Source: Megaleporinus macrocephalus (Eukaryota; Chordata; Actinopteri; Characiformes; Anostomidae). Taken from it: 64,000 nucleotides of DNA. The stretch's first letter is position 1; each line of letters begins with the position of its first letter. The notes under the pieces were generated by a model. The model was not told the origin of the DNA, made no database searches, and worked only from the letters and a program-made list of their open reading frames with translations. Made by a program: the position numbers and the translations under genes. Where the stretch lies: assembly GCA_021613375.1 (NCBI GenBank), contig CM038721.1:1192025-1256024 (forward strand), read 5' to 3'. Positions 45,950 through 58,355 of this stretch are shown piece by piece.

Positions 45950-47700
45950 AATTTGACCTCCACATTAAACCCATCCATGCAGTGAAACACCCACATACAC
46001 ACAAACAATAGTGAACATACACACTAGGGGGCAGTGAAACACCCACATACACACACACACTAGTGAACATACACACTAGGGGGCAGTGAAACACCCACAT
46101 ACACACACACACTAGTGACATACACACTAGGGGGCAGTGAAACACCCACATACACACACACACTAATGAACATACACACTAGGGGGCAGTGAAACACCCA
46201 CATACACACACACACTAGTGAACATACACACTAGGGGGCAGTGAAACACCCACATACACACACACACTAATGAGCATACACACTAGGGGGCAGTGAAACA
46301 CCCACATACACACACACACTAGTGAACATACACACTAGGGGGCAGTGAAACACCCACATACACACACACACTAGTGAACATACACACTAGGGGGCAGTGA
46401 AACACCCACATACACACACACACTAATGAGCATACACACTAGGGGGCAGTGAAACACCCACATACACACACACTAATAAACATACACATTATGGGGCAGT
46501 GAAACACCCACATACACACACACACTAGTGAACATACACACTATGGGGCAGTGAAACACCCACATACACACACACACTAGTGAACATACACACTAGGGGG
46601 CAGTGAAACACCCACATACACACACACACTAGTGAACATACACACTAGGGGGCAATGAAACACCCACATACACACAAACAATAGTGAACATACACACTAG
46701 GGGGCAGTGAAACACCCACATACACGCACACACTAGTGAACATACACACTAGGGGGCAGTGAAACACCCACATACACACACAAGTGAACATACACACTAG
46801 GGAGCAATGAAACACCCCCCCACACACACACACACACTAGTGAACATACACACTAGGGGGCAGTGAAACACCCACATACACGCACACACTAGTGAACATA
46901 CACACTATGGGGCAGTGAAACACCCACATACACGCACACACTAGTGAACATACACACTAGGGGGCAGTGAAACACCCACATACACACACACTAATAAAAA
47001 TACACATTATGGGGCAGTGAAACACCCACATACACACACACACACTAGTGAACATACACACTATGGGGCAGTGAAACACCCACATACACACACACACTAG
47101 TGAACATACACACTAGGGGGCAGTGAAACACCCACATACACACACACACTAGTGAACATACACACTAGGGGGCAATGAAACACCCACATACACACAAACA
47201 ATAGTGAACATACACACTAGGGGGCAGTGAAACACCCACATACACGCACACACTAGTGAACATACACACTAGGGGGCAGTGAAACACCCACATACACACA
47301 CAAGTGAACATACACACTAGGGAGCAATGAAACACCCCCCCACACACACACACACACTAGTGAACATACACACTAGGGGGCAGTGAAACACCCACATACA
47401 CGCACACACTAGTGAACATACACACTAGGGGGCAGTGAAACACCCACATACACACAAACAATAGTGAACATACACACTAGGGGGCAGTGAAACACCCACA
47501 TACACACACAAGTGAACATACACACTAGGGAGCAGTGAAACACCCCACACACACACACACACACACTAGTGAACATACACACTAGGGAGCAATGAAACAC
47601 CCACACACACACACACTAGTGAACATACACATGGGCACAGCCCGGGGAGCAGTTTGGGGGTTAGGTGTCTTGCTCAAGGGCATTTCAGTCGTGTCCTGCT
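45950..47700 (-). mobile_element. tRNA-derived SINE, hugely expanded internally and lacking its head
   Basis: The left boundary (TTTGACCTCCACATTAAACCCATCCATGCAGTG) and the right part (GCCCGGGGAGCAGTTTGGGG, CTTGCTCAAGGGCATTTCAG) match the SINE at 54 kb. Between them the CACACTAGGGGGCAGTGAAA segment is amplified. The tRNA-like head expected beyond 47700 is missing. A 27-bp array begins there instead. Confidence 0.8.
45970..47630. repeat. About 52-bp minisatellite derived from the SINE body
   Basis: About 32 units containing CACACTAGGGGGCAGTGAAA, CACCCACATA, a variable (CA)n and CTAGTGAACATA. A block of about ten units is itself duplicated at an offset of about 520 bp. The rare variants TAATAAACATACACATTATG at 46.47 kb and its partner at 46.99 kb, and the GGGAGCAATGAAACACCCCC variants at 46.80 and 47.32 kb, keep the same order. 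Confidence 0.93.
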
Positions 47701-47705
47701 GGTGA

Positions 47706-48290
47706 ACAGAGTACAGAGTGGAGGACATGGAGGTGAAGAACAGAGTGGAGAAGATGGAGGTGAAGAAGAGAGTGGAGGAGATGGAGGTGAAGAACAGAGT
47801 GGAGGAGATGTAGGTGAGGAACAGAGTGGAGGAGATGAAGGTGAAGAACAGAGTGGAGGAGATGGAGGTGAGGAACAGAGTGGAGGAGATGGAGGTGAGG
47901 AACAGAGTGCAGGAGATGGAGGTGAAGAACAGAGTGGAGGAGATGTAGGTGAGGAACAGAGTGGAGGAGATGGAGGTGAAGAACAGAATGGAGGAGATGG
48001 AGGTGAGGAACAGAGTGCAGGAGATGGAGGTGAAGAACAGAGTGGAGGAGATGTAGGTGAGGAACAGAGTGGAGGAGATGGAGGTGAAGAACAGAATGGA
48101 GGAGATGGAGGTGAAGAACAGAGTGGAGAAGATGGAGGTGAAGAAGAGAGTGGAGGAGATGGAGGTGAAGAACAGAGTGGAGAAGATGTAGGTGAGGAAC
48201 AGAGTGGAGGAGATGAAGGTGAAGAACAGAGTGGAGGAGATGGAGGTGAAGAACAGAGTGGAGGAGATGGAGGTGAGGAACAGTGGGATG
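47706..48290. repeat. 27-bp minisatellite, second array
   Basis: About 21 units of GAACAGAGTGGAGGAGATGG followed by AGGTGAA or AGGTGAG. A higher-order period of four units (108 bp) is visible between about 47.93 and 48.10 kb. The unit is the same as at 3.1 kb. The stop-free EEQSGGDGG-type frame is an artefact. Confidence 0.95.
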
Positions 48291-48565
48291 ACCCTTCTGG
48301 CCCTCCAGCTGCTATTCTCACCACAGCTACGCAGTGATGTAATGTTATCGGTGTTCAGACTGATCTCTGGTGAGTTTCAGAGGCTGGAAATGAAGAAGTG
48401 AAGAAAAGAATATCAGCTGAAACTGACTCTCCAAACTGAAGTAGAGGAGATGAAGTAACGCAGGAATAGAACGACCTGAACATCACTCTGTCTCCATCAT
48501 CACCAGGAACAAAAGAGGAAGAAGATCAAAGTCATTTCAGATAAAACTAAAATTTCTTTTTATGT
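48291..48565. other. Intergenic
   Basis: Nothing recognised. Confidence 0.4.
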
Positions 48566-48569
48566 TTAG

Positions 48570-48692
48570 CTTCCATCTTCTTCTTTTTCCTCTTCACCTT
48601 CTTCTTTTTCCTCTTCACCTTCTTCTTTTTCTTCTTCACCTTCTTCTTTTTCTTCTTCACCTTCTTCTTTTTCTTCTTCACCTTCTTCTAGC
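48570..48692. repeat. 21-bp minisatellite, unit CTTCTTCTTTTTCTTCTTCAC
   Basis: About six units. CTT/TTC-rich pyrimidine sequence continues to about 48900. Confidence 0.88.
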
Positions 48693-48965
48693 CTTTATCT
48701 CCTTCTTGAAGTTCTTCAGATTCTTCTTCTTGCTCTTCATCTTACTTTCTTATTCTTCGTAATGTTTTTCTTCTTGTTGTTCTTCATTCTTCTGTTCTTC
48801 TGTATCCTCCTCTTTGCATTCTTCCTCTTCTAGTTCTTATTCTTCATCTTGCTTCTTTTCTGCTCTCTTCTTCTTCTTTTTTCCTCTTCCCCTCCCTCCT
48901 GCTCTTCTTGTTCATCATCGTCTTTCCTTCCTTTGTTTTCTTTCTCTTATTCATCTCCTACCAGC

Positions 48966-49830
<865 letters not shown>

Positions 49831-50880
49831 GTCTCTGGGTGCACGTTTCTGAGTCAGGCCCGTTGAGGTCAGCCGACAGCTCCACAGATAAAGGCCCATT
49901 CTTAGCGCCGGCCTGCACGTCCACACTTATCAGGAGGAAGCGTCCAGCAGCCTTTCACTTGAGCCTCGGCCGCTCCGATACCGTCTGCGAATCTTTTCTC
50001 TCCCCTCCGCCAGATCACCATGTTCTTTCTTCGCAGGCCCCGCCCCGCCGTGTCCTTTCCTCGGCGAACAAAGCCGCTTCTCTCCGCTCCGAAAGCGAAC
50101 CTGATACGTCCCGCGCAGGCAGGCCGCTCGCCTGTGGACCCAGGCAACCGGATCGTGTGAGAGAAGAGGACCCAGGACTTCACAGCGGATTGAATGACCC
50201 CACATATTCACCGGCTCTGTGTGAGGACGAGCGAGAAGAGAGGAAGAGAGAAAGAGAGCGAGAGACATGAGAAAGAAGTGCAAGGTGTGAGTGTATACAT
50301 GCGTGCTTGTCTATGGTGAGAGAGAGAGATGGTGTTAGTTTACAGTCTTTTGGAGGTCACAGTCACAAGGCCAGGGCAACAACAACACAGTCAGGGCTTC
50401 ACTCGCTCACGTTACACTGAAAGAACTGGGTTGATAGAAAGATGTACACCGTCCATCATAGGATTTCACAACCTAATTTATTATTGTTGTATTTTTTGTG
50501 GAGGCATGCCAAACCCACACCCCCCACACATTGCCCCCCAGTAGTGTCCACTGTCTCAGGAAACTTACGCACTTTCAGCTGCTAGAAGCCCCCAGAAGCC
50601 CCAGAGCTGAAAGACCGTCGTGGTGCCGGTTCTCCTCACGACTCAGGTTCCACTACTGGGGGCAGCAGTAACTGCAGCGAGAGTGCCTCCAGCCCTGTCA
50701 ACGTCCAGGCTTGGTTCTCTCTGCCAGTCTGCTGCTGAGTTAGCTTTTTCTTTGCATTCCACTAGGGGGCAGTCCCACTTCTGACACCACCCCACCAAGC
50801 AGCCCACAGCCCAACATCACTTTTTCACTGACAACACAACTTATGTGCAATGTCTTGCCTAACACTGTCACTGCACTCCT
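49831..50880. other. Intergenic
   Basis: GC-balanced DNA. The plus-strand frame that continues to 50270 and ends in an Arg/Glu run has no recognisable domain. TCCACTAGGGGGCAGT near 50758 may be a small repeat remnant. Confidence 0.4.
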
Positions 50881-50883
50881 AGC

Positions 50884-51971
50884 GGTGCTCCACGCTTGCT
50901 GCTCCACGCCCGCTGCTCCACGCTTGCTGCTCCACGCTTGCTGCTCCACGCTTGCTGCTCCACGCTTGCTGCTCCACGCCCGCTGCTCCACGCTTGCTGC
51001 TCCACGCTTGCTGCTCCACGCTTGCTGCTCCACGCCCGCTGCTCCACGCCCGCTGCTCCACGCTTGCTGCTCCACGCTTGCTGCTCCACGCTTGCTGCTC
51101 CACGCTTGCTGCTCCACGCCCGCTGCTCCACGCTTGCTGCTCCACGCCCGCTGCTCCACGCTTGCTGCTCCACGCTTGCTGCTCCACGCTTGCTGCTCCA
51201 CGCCCGCTGCTCCACGCTTGCTGCTCCTGGCTTGCTGCTCCACGCCCGCTGCTCCACGCTTGCTGCTCCACGCCCGCTGCTCCACGCTTGCTGCTCCACG
51301 CTTGCTGCTCCACGCCCGCTGCTCCACGCTTGCTGCTCCTGGCTTGCTGCTCCACGCTTGCTGCTCCACGCCCGCTGCTCCACGCTTGCTGCTCCTGGCT
51401 TGCTGCTCCACGCCCGCTGCTCCACGCTTGCTGCTCCACGCCCGCTGCTCCACGCTTGCTGCTCCACGCTTGCTGCTCCACGCCCGCTGCTCCACGCTTG
51501 CTGCTCCTGGCTTGCTGCTCCACGCCCGCTGCTCCACGCCCGCTGCTCCACGCCCGCTGCTCCACGCCCGCTGCTCCACGCTTGCTGCTCCACGCCCGCT
51601 GCTCTATGCCCGCTGCTCCACGCCTGCTGCTCCACGCTTGCTGCTCCACGCCCGCTGCTCCACGCTTGCTGCTCCACGCTTGCTGCTCCACGCCCGCTGC
51701 TCCACGCTTGCTGCTCCTGGCTTGCTGCTCCACGCCCGCTGCTCCACGCTTGCTGCTCCACGCCCGCTGCTCCACGCTTGCTGCTCCACGCCCGCTGCTC
51801 CACGCCTGCTGCTCCACGCTTGCTGCTCCACGCCCGCTGCTCCACGCTTGCTGCTCCTGGCTTGCTGCTCTATGCCCGCTGCTCCACGCCCGCTGCTCCA
51901 CGCCTGCTGCTCCACGCCCGCTGCTCCACGCCCGCTGCTCCACGCTTGCTGCTCCACGCTTGCTGCTCCAC
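50884..51971. repeat. 14-bp minisatellite, unit CTGCTCCACGCTTG
   Basis: About 78 units, mainly CTGCTCCACGCTTG and CTGCTCCACGCCCG, with a recurrent CTGCTCCTGGCTTG variant followed by a standard unit. The unit contains no stop on either strand in any frame and 14 is not a multiple of three. All six frames therefore read through identical 14-residue cycles, producing open frames of 300-390 codons with no coding meaning. Confidence 0.97.
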
Positions 51972-52435
51972 ATGGCCACACATGTCCACGAAGAGTATGC
52001 ATCCTAGCTAGTAGAAATTGATTTACCAAAACAAAAGCCTGAACTGATACCTTCAACTAGTGCCATAAATGTTAAAACAATAATACCTCAATAATACACC
52101 AATGCTAACTTTAGCTAGCACATCTATGGCATTACTAATGTTATGTTGGTCATTTATCCAAACTGCCCGTCAGCTCAAACATTGCCAGAAACAAAAGTCA
52201 GGGCTGATACCTGGAAACAAAAATATGGAATTGAACGGTGGAAGTGCAGCAGGATGCAGTTTAGTAAGTACAGATCACAATCTTTGCTTGAGTGCTTCAC
52301 AAACAGTCTTCAGTCTTAGTTGGTGGACATGCTCTTGATGCTCGTCCTGCATGTGTTCTGTATGATGGTGGGTGAAGCTGAGCTGTACTTAAGGCTTGAA
52401 AGCCTCTGCCTCACATTTTGACCATCAGGTGGAAC
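51972..52435. other. Intergenic
   Basis: Nothing recognised. Confidence 0.4.
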
Positions 52436-52439
52436 ATGG

Positions 52440-53400
52440 GTTGGTCCAATTCAATTATTTGTGTAGCGCTTTTTACAACGATGTTGTCTGAAAGCAGCTT
52501 CACAGAAGTTCTGAAAACAGACAGTTACAACATGTATCATCCCCCAGTGAGCAAGAACACCTCCCTCAGACTGGAGGAAGAAACCTTGGGAGGAACCAAC
52601 ACTCACAAGGGGAGACCCATCCTCCTCTGATCAAACAGTATTTACAGTTTAATAAACTAAACACCAAAGAAAAGAGTCTCTGTTTGAAGTCTGGATGGCA
52701 AAGCTTTAGAAGCTGCACAGGTAGAGGCAGTCTCTGACTGAGGCAGTCTCTGACTGAGGCAGTCTCTGACTGAGGCAGTCTCTGACTGAGTCTTTATGTA
52801 AAGTGGGCGTGAGCTGAAACAGTACCATCCTATCTCAATGCTGGTGCATCTGGATGGTACAGTGATGTAACTGAGGGTGTAGCAGTTTCCATATTTAGCT
52901 TTGTAGGAATCAGAGTTTTAAATCTGGGCAGATGCAGGAAACCAGCGAAGACGAGCCGTGCAGCTGCATTCTGAATGAGCTGAAAGGCCAACAACGGAAG
53001 ACCGGCCACGTGTGAGACGCGGTAGTCAAGCCTTGAGATGACTGAAGACTGGATGGGCACCTGAATTGAATTCGGTGGACGTTGTAAACCACATCGATAT
53101 GAGCTGAGAGCGATAACTGGTCTCCAGAATCATGCCAAGGCTCCTTGCATCTTCAGATGGACTGATCAAAGAGTTGTGAAATGAGATCACTGCATCACGA
53201 TGAGGGCCTATAGTTCTAGGGAAGGATTCACCCTGAGGCGGTGAACCTCTATCCATAAAGAGACGTCAGCCAGACGTGCAGAGAGTGAGGGAAGCGTTGG
53301 TTGGGTGTCATCAGCGTAGCAGTGGTAGGAGAAGCCATTGAAAGGTGGGCGCTGAAGGAAAAGAGAAGTTCTGGTTTCTTGATATCTCTTCAAATTCTGC
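52440..53400 (-). pseudogene. L2/CR1-type LINE remnant: reverse transcriptase piece and 3' tail
   Basis: On the minus strand, FSYHCYADDTQ (about 53342-53310) holds the YADD catalytic motif of reverse transcriptase. It is followed by HRLRVNPSLEL, ISPSEDARSLGMIL, and, in another frame, VISRLDYRVSHVAGLPLLAF...LIQNAAARLVF, the usual order in L2/CR1-like ORF2 proteins. Several frameshifts break it. The stretch at 52640-52440 continues toward a 3' tail with AGCGCTACACAAATAATTGA, a form typical of fish LINE ends. The 5' part is absent and the copy is dead. Confidence 0.8.
52727..52797. repeat. 16-bp tandem repeat, unit GAGGCAGTCTCTGACT
   Basis: Four to five perfect units inside the LINE remnant. 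Confidence 0.92.
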
Positions 53401-53975
53401 TGGAAAGGTGCTGCTGGAGTCGGTGACTTCTCTCAAGACCTCCGAAGTAGCACCATGTAGCATCTCTGTGCCACGAGGGTGGACGCTTACTGGAGCGCTG
53501 AGGAATGAAGCCCCCCGCTCTCGCGCAGCTGTGTGGAGAAGGGAACAGGCATTTCAGTCACGCAAAGGTGAAGGCTCGGTCAGCCGTCTGTACCAGAGAA
53601 TTTCACACATGCCGGTCAGACGGTGAATCAGCGCCTTGGTGTTGGACACTACAGAGCGTCCACTCCTCTGCAGCTTGCTCTGACCCTCTATCTCAAAGAC
53701 ACATGCACACAGACTCTTTCTAACAGGTACACGCTAGTTCACCGCAGTGTGTGCAGGAGCTTAGCTTCAAAACGCCTGACACACCTGCTGTCAAGGTTGA
53801 CCTAAGTTTAGCCCGTACCGGCCCGCTGACCGCTCCAACTGAAGCCATTCCCTTCGTCCTTAACAAACCACAGTGGAGTTAGCTGAAACTAAAACTAGCG
53901 CCTGTGCTGAGTCTGGAGCTGCAACGATCACAACAGTAGGCCAGTATCAGGACCAGACAGTGGGCATGCACACAT
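53401..53975. other. Intergenic
   Basis: Nothing recognised. It may include more decayed LINE sequence. Confidence 0.35.
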
Positions 53976-54061
53976 AAGGTGTGTCCGAAATCGTCAGTAG
54001 GTTCTAGATTAATGTACGACGTACGACGACGTACGATTAGCCACATGTGTTTACACACAGC

Positions 54062-54325
54062 GGAATTTGACCTCCGCATTTAACCCATCCGTGCAGTGAA
54101 ACACCCACATATACACACACTAGTGAACATACACACTAGGGGGCGGTGAGCACACGTGCCCCGGAGCGGGGGGCAGCCCTTATCCACGGCGCCCGGGGAG
54201 CAGTTGGGGTTAGGTGCCTTGCCCAAGGGCACTACAGTCATGACTTGCCGGTCCCAGGGATCGAACCGGCGACCTTCCGGTCACAAGACCGGATCCCTAA
54301 CCTTCAGCCCACGACTGCCCCAAAA
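54062..54325 (-). mobile_element. tRNA-derived SINE, best-preserved copy
   Basis: On the minus strand the head reads GGGGCAGTCGTGGGCTGAAG, then CCGGTCTTGTGACCGG, and the B box GGTTCGATCC (54267-54258). The body follows (CAAGGCACCTAACCCC, GCTCCCCGGGCGCC, CCCCCTAGTGTGTATG), ending with GCACGGATGGGTTAAATGCG. The intact B box suggests recent Pol III-driven retroposition. Confidence 0.82.
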
Positions 54326-54331
54326 AATAAA

Positions 54332-54402
54332 AAGGTGGGAATCGAACCCGGGTCGCCCGAACGCGAGACCGACGCGATGCCACTAGACCAACGCGCAGGT
54401 CA
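54332..54402 (-). pseudogene. Second tRNA-like sequence upstream of the SINE head
   Basis: On the minus strand it carries an A-box-like TGGTCTAGTGG (54390-54380) and a perfect B box GGTTCGATTCC (54348-54338), with a T-run (Pol III stop) just after. The 5' and 3' ends do not form an acceptor stem and the T stem is mispaired. It is therefore a tRNA pseudogene or SINE head, not a working tRNA. Confidence 0.65.
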
Positions 54403-54788
54403 TTAGAGTCAGTACGTACTGCTGGAGTGGTAGACTAGTAGGTAGTTTCAGTAGGAGAGTTTTAGTAGCTACACAATCTCAGACGAACTACGTCCACCAT
54501 ATTACCAGCGTCCTGTGACGACGTCAGACCACCACCGTAAAAGTCCTGCTATTTATTTAAAAGCTCAATTACTGACGGATTTAGACTTTTAGTGACTCTG
54601 ATCTGAGTTTTTATCTGATTATGTATCAGACGGTGTGGAGCTGTAGATCAGAGAAGACCAATCAGGAGGATGTAATCATTGTTTATCTCAGCAGTAGCGC
54701 TAACTCCTGTAGCAGCAGTTCACTAGCAGTAGCTACGTACACACAGCCGACGTTCAGCTTTACACCGTTTATTTACTCCACTTTCATT

Positions 54789-56046
54789 ATTCAGACATAC
54801 TAGCCACGCCCGCCTACTGATTTACTACTGAGTATTCAGACATACTAGCCACGCCCGCCTACTGATTTACTACTGAGTATTCAGACATACTAGCCACGCC
54901 CGCCTACTGATTTACTACTGAGTATTCAGACATACTAGCCACGCCCGCCTACTGATTTACTACTGAGTATTCAGACATACTAGCCACGCCCGCCTACTGA
55001 TTTACTACTGAGTATTTAGACATACTAGCCACTCTCGCCTACTGATTTACTACTGAGTATTCAGACATACTAGCCACGCTCGCCTACTGATTTACTACTG
55101 AGTATTCAGACATACTAGCCACGCTCGCCTACTGATTTACTACTGAGTATTCAGACATACTAGCCACGCCCGCCTACAGATTTACTACTGAGTATTCAGA
55201 CATACTAGCCACGCTCGCCTACTGATTTACTACTGAGTATTTAGACATACTAGCCACGCTCACCTACTGATTTACTACTGAGTATTCAGACCTACTAGCC
55301 ACGCTCGCCTACTGATTTACTACTGAGTATTCAGACATACTAGCCACGCTCGCCTACTGATTTACTACTGAGTATTCAGACATACTAGCCACGCTCGCCT
55401 ACTGATTTACTACTGAGTATTCAGACATACTAGCCACGCCCACCTACTGATTTACTACTGAGTATTCAGACATACTAGCCACGCCCGCCTACTGATTTAC
55501 TACTGAGTATTCAGACATACTAGCCACGCTCGCCTACTGATTTACTACTGAGTATTCAGACATACTAGCCGCGCTCGCCTACTGATTTACTACTGAGTAT
55601 TCAGACATACTAGCCGCGCTCGCCTACTGATTTACTACTGAGTATTCAGACATACTAGCCACGCTCGCCTACTGATTTACTACTGAGTATTCAGACATAC
55701 TAGCCGCGCTCGCCTACTGATTTACTACTGAGTATTCAGACATACTAGCCACGCTCGCCTACTGATTTCACTACTGAGTATTCAGACATACTAGCCACGC
55801 CCGCCTACTGATTTACTACTGAGTATTCAGACATACTAGCCACGCTCGCCTACTGATTTACTACTGAGTATTCAGACATACTAGCCACGCTCGCCTACTG
55901 ATTTACTACTGAGTGTTCAGACATACTAGCCGCGCTTGCCTACTGATTTACTACTGAGTGTTCAGACATACTAGCCGCGCTCACCTACTGATTTACTACT
56001 GAGTATTCAGACATACTAGCCGCGCTCACTACTGATTTACTACTCG
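54789..56046. repeat. 45-bp minisatellite, unit with CATACTAGCCACGCCCGCCT
   Basis: About 28 units of CATACTAGCCACGC(C/T)CGCCT followed by ACTGATTTACTACTGAGTATTCAGA. Variants are GCGCTCG, CCACTCTCG and one extra C at about 55769. The terminal units blend into the right end of the TIR element. Confidence 0.96.
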
Positions 56047-56074
56047 TAGACAAGTAGGGGATTTCAGACGCACC

Positions 56075-57130
56075 TATACTCCATTAACCATGTTAACCAG
56101 ATTTGGAATACTGAATACTTGATTACTGAAATTTAGGTATTTAGGTAGCTAAAGGGGAATTTTCAACATTTCTGAATATTTCAGGTGGTGAGAGTCATTC
56201 TGTGTGGTCTGGTCTTGTGGGAGGGAATCTGTCCTGGTCAGACTGGCGCTTACATAAAGAAGCAATGCAGAATATATATAGTAAACAAATCATACACTAC
56301 TGTATACTATACACACTACTGTAGAGCTCATGCACAAAATCAACGGAGAGCACTCAGAACTTTTTCAGCCTCTAGAGATTTCTACTCTAGAACTAGCGAA
56401 TAGAATCATAGATTTGGAGGTGACTAAATCAACCAAATCAACAAAGTAGGGCCAATTTAAGGCGTTTAAAATGAGGAATTCCACCAATGCCAGTTTCTTT
56501 GTTAAATGTCTTAATTATTTAATGTCCTTATTGTTATTTCTTAATTATTCAGTCTTTGGTAGTGGTTTGGTGTAAATGACTCAGTGTAAAGAATCTCAGA
56601 TGTTGTTTACGTTGGTGGTGATGGGAACCAGGGGTCACCATGTCTACAACACAAATGAACGTGAAGAACCTACACGTGTCTTCTATGTTTATATGGAATG
56701 TCATTCTGACAGATTGTAATACACTACAGGAAGTGTAGGGGGCGATACAAGGAAGGAACTCTGCCAACTGCTGGTTGCATTCATTGTTAACCTACTTTTT
56801 AAAACAGTGGGGAGCTTGTGTGCTTTATAGGAAACAGGAAACGGCTTAAAGGTTTTATTCGTTGATCAATCAAACTGTTGTCAAGAGGTTAGTCAATTAC
56901 AGAAGGACTGTTAGTTGCAGCCCTAGAAACAGAGGAACAATCCATTCTGCTGTAGATGACAAGAAGGTCGGCTGTGTCCTTGTTTACGATTTGGAGCACT
57001 GACAACGCTAAATCCCACCGTTAAGATGGGAGGAAACAGGGACAGGCATGAATACATACCCACAGTAGGTCAGATGGTGAGGGGAGTGGCTGAGAATGCT
57101 CGGCAGGATGAAATGGCGTGTGAGGAGAGA
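56075..57130. other. Intergenic with a family D copy
   Basis: Dispersed family D is recognised at about 56575-56710 (GTTTACGTTGGTGGTGATGG, AACCAGGGGTCACCATGTCT, CTACACGTGTCTTCTATG). The rest is unremarkable. Confidence 0.5.
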
Positions 57131-57146
57131 GGAGAGATAGAGGGAT

Positions 57147-57149
<3 letters not shown>

Positions 57150-57187
<38 letters not shown>
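57150..57187. repeat. (GA)n microsatellite
   Basis: About 18 GA units. Confidence 0.93.
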
Positions 57188-57191
<4 letters not shown>

Positions 57192-58000
57192 CACTGGCAC
57201 TCCCATCTGCTGATGCTCTGTAGGGCCTCCAGCACTTTCCATTCAGTATGCTGAGCCCTAGCTATCCCATCATGCCCTGCTTCACTGCACAGAGAGCTCT
57301 GGTATACACACAAGCACAAACACACAGACAGACACGTTCACACACGAGCATGTTAGTGCTGAATACGCAGACATCATATGGGACTCGTGGATTTCACATG
57401 GGATCACAGATACAACAGATCTGTATAGTTGTAAATAGCCGGTACATTCAGTTTACATACCTGAGGCATGCATGTGATGTTTGTTGGCCTTCAGTTTGGG
57501 TAATAAATGCTAAAATAATAATTCTACCATAACACAATAAAGTATTTTCTAGCACATCTATGGGCTTTTTAATGTTATATGCTAAGCTAATACAGGTGAG
57601 CATAATTTGGTTGTTGTAAATAAAACACAGACATTAAAAGCTTGTAAAAATATTTCAAATGTTTTTTTTATTTGAAGCTCAAAGTGACAGACATTAACAT
57701 ATATTAGCAGCTTTGACAGCTGCCCGCTCACATGGGTGTGGGGCGTGGCTCTAATGTATAGATAAATAGATAAATACTGACACAGGAGTACACATGCATT
57801 CACATATGGATATATAAATGTATACCAAAACAAATACAACAGTCCCTGAATGAAGTTATCTTTCACGGTTATTAGTCTTATGACATGTTTTCCCAGCAGT
57901 ATGTTACTATTCTGCTTGTTGTTTGTTGTCTTTGTCTCCATTGGTCTACCTGTTTCTAAATAAATAAATAAATAAATAAAGTGGTTGAGATGTAAATAAA
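57188..58000. other. Intergenic
   Basis: Nothing recognised apart from a TAAA repeat at 57957-57980. Confidence 0.45.
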
Positions 58001-58355
58001 GTCATTCACAGTGGTTTGGTGTGAACTGTAAGATCTGTTCACAGTGTTGGTGAATGGAACCAGACGTCCATCGCTAAAAGTTCCTCACAGAAAGTTATTA
58101 CAGCAGGTAGGTATAAACACACTGTCTGATTCTGAGACTTTGTTTTATGATAGTTTTGTGGTAAAGTTTAGATTTATTTAATTACATACAGATTAATTTA
58201 CACGCAAGATATATATATATATATACACACATTTTACTATAACATTCATATAAACTCAGAAGACACATGTAGCTTCACTGGTGGGTTTGATAGTAAATAC
58301 AATGTGTATATCTGTGTTGTAGACACAGAGACCCCTGGTTACCATCACCAACCCT
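58000..58355. mobile_element. Dispersed family D, inverted copy
   Basis: GGTGAATGGAACCAGACGTC...CACAGAAAGTTATTACAG is the inverse of the segment at 24.33-24.40 kb. GACCCCTGGTTACCATCACC near 58330 is the inverse of the segment at 36.3 kb. An AT run lies at 58209-58225. Confidence 0.65.

Larger units (their letters stand above)
53978..56074. mobile_element. TIR element with nested SINE and internal minisatellite
   Basis: The left end GGTGTGTCCGAAATC and the right end GATTTCAGACGCACC are inverted repeats matching at 13 of 15 positions. Next to both ends are related segments (GTCAGTAGG; CTACT...AGTAG words). No transposase frame is present. The element contains a SINE (54062-54402) and a 45-bp array, which together make up most of its length. 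Confidence 0.7.

Noticed and set aside
47654..48337. Acidic EEQSGGDGG-repeat protein
   Set aside because: A product of the 27-bp minisatellite. The same unit at 3.1 kb reads in a different frame with a different peptide.
50843..52056. Open frames of 280-390 codons on both strands and in all frames
   Set aside because: They are produced by a stop-free 14-bp repeat. Identical peptide cycles in every frame and no flanking coding sequence rule out a gene.
54332..54402. Functional tRNA gene
   Set aside because: A and B boxes are present, but the acceptor stem cannot form and the T stem is mispaired. It is adjacent to a SINE head.
54789..56046. CRISPR-like regular repeat array
   Set aside because: The units are contiguous, with no unique spacers, and the genome is eukaryotic. 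It is a minisatellite.
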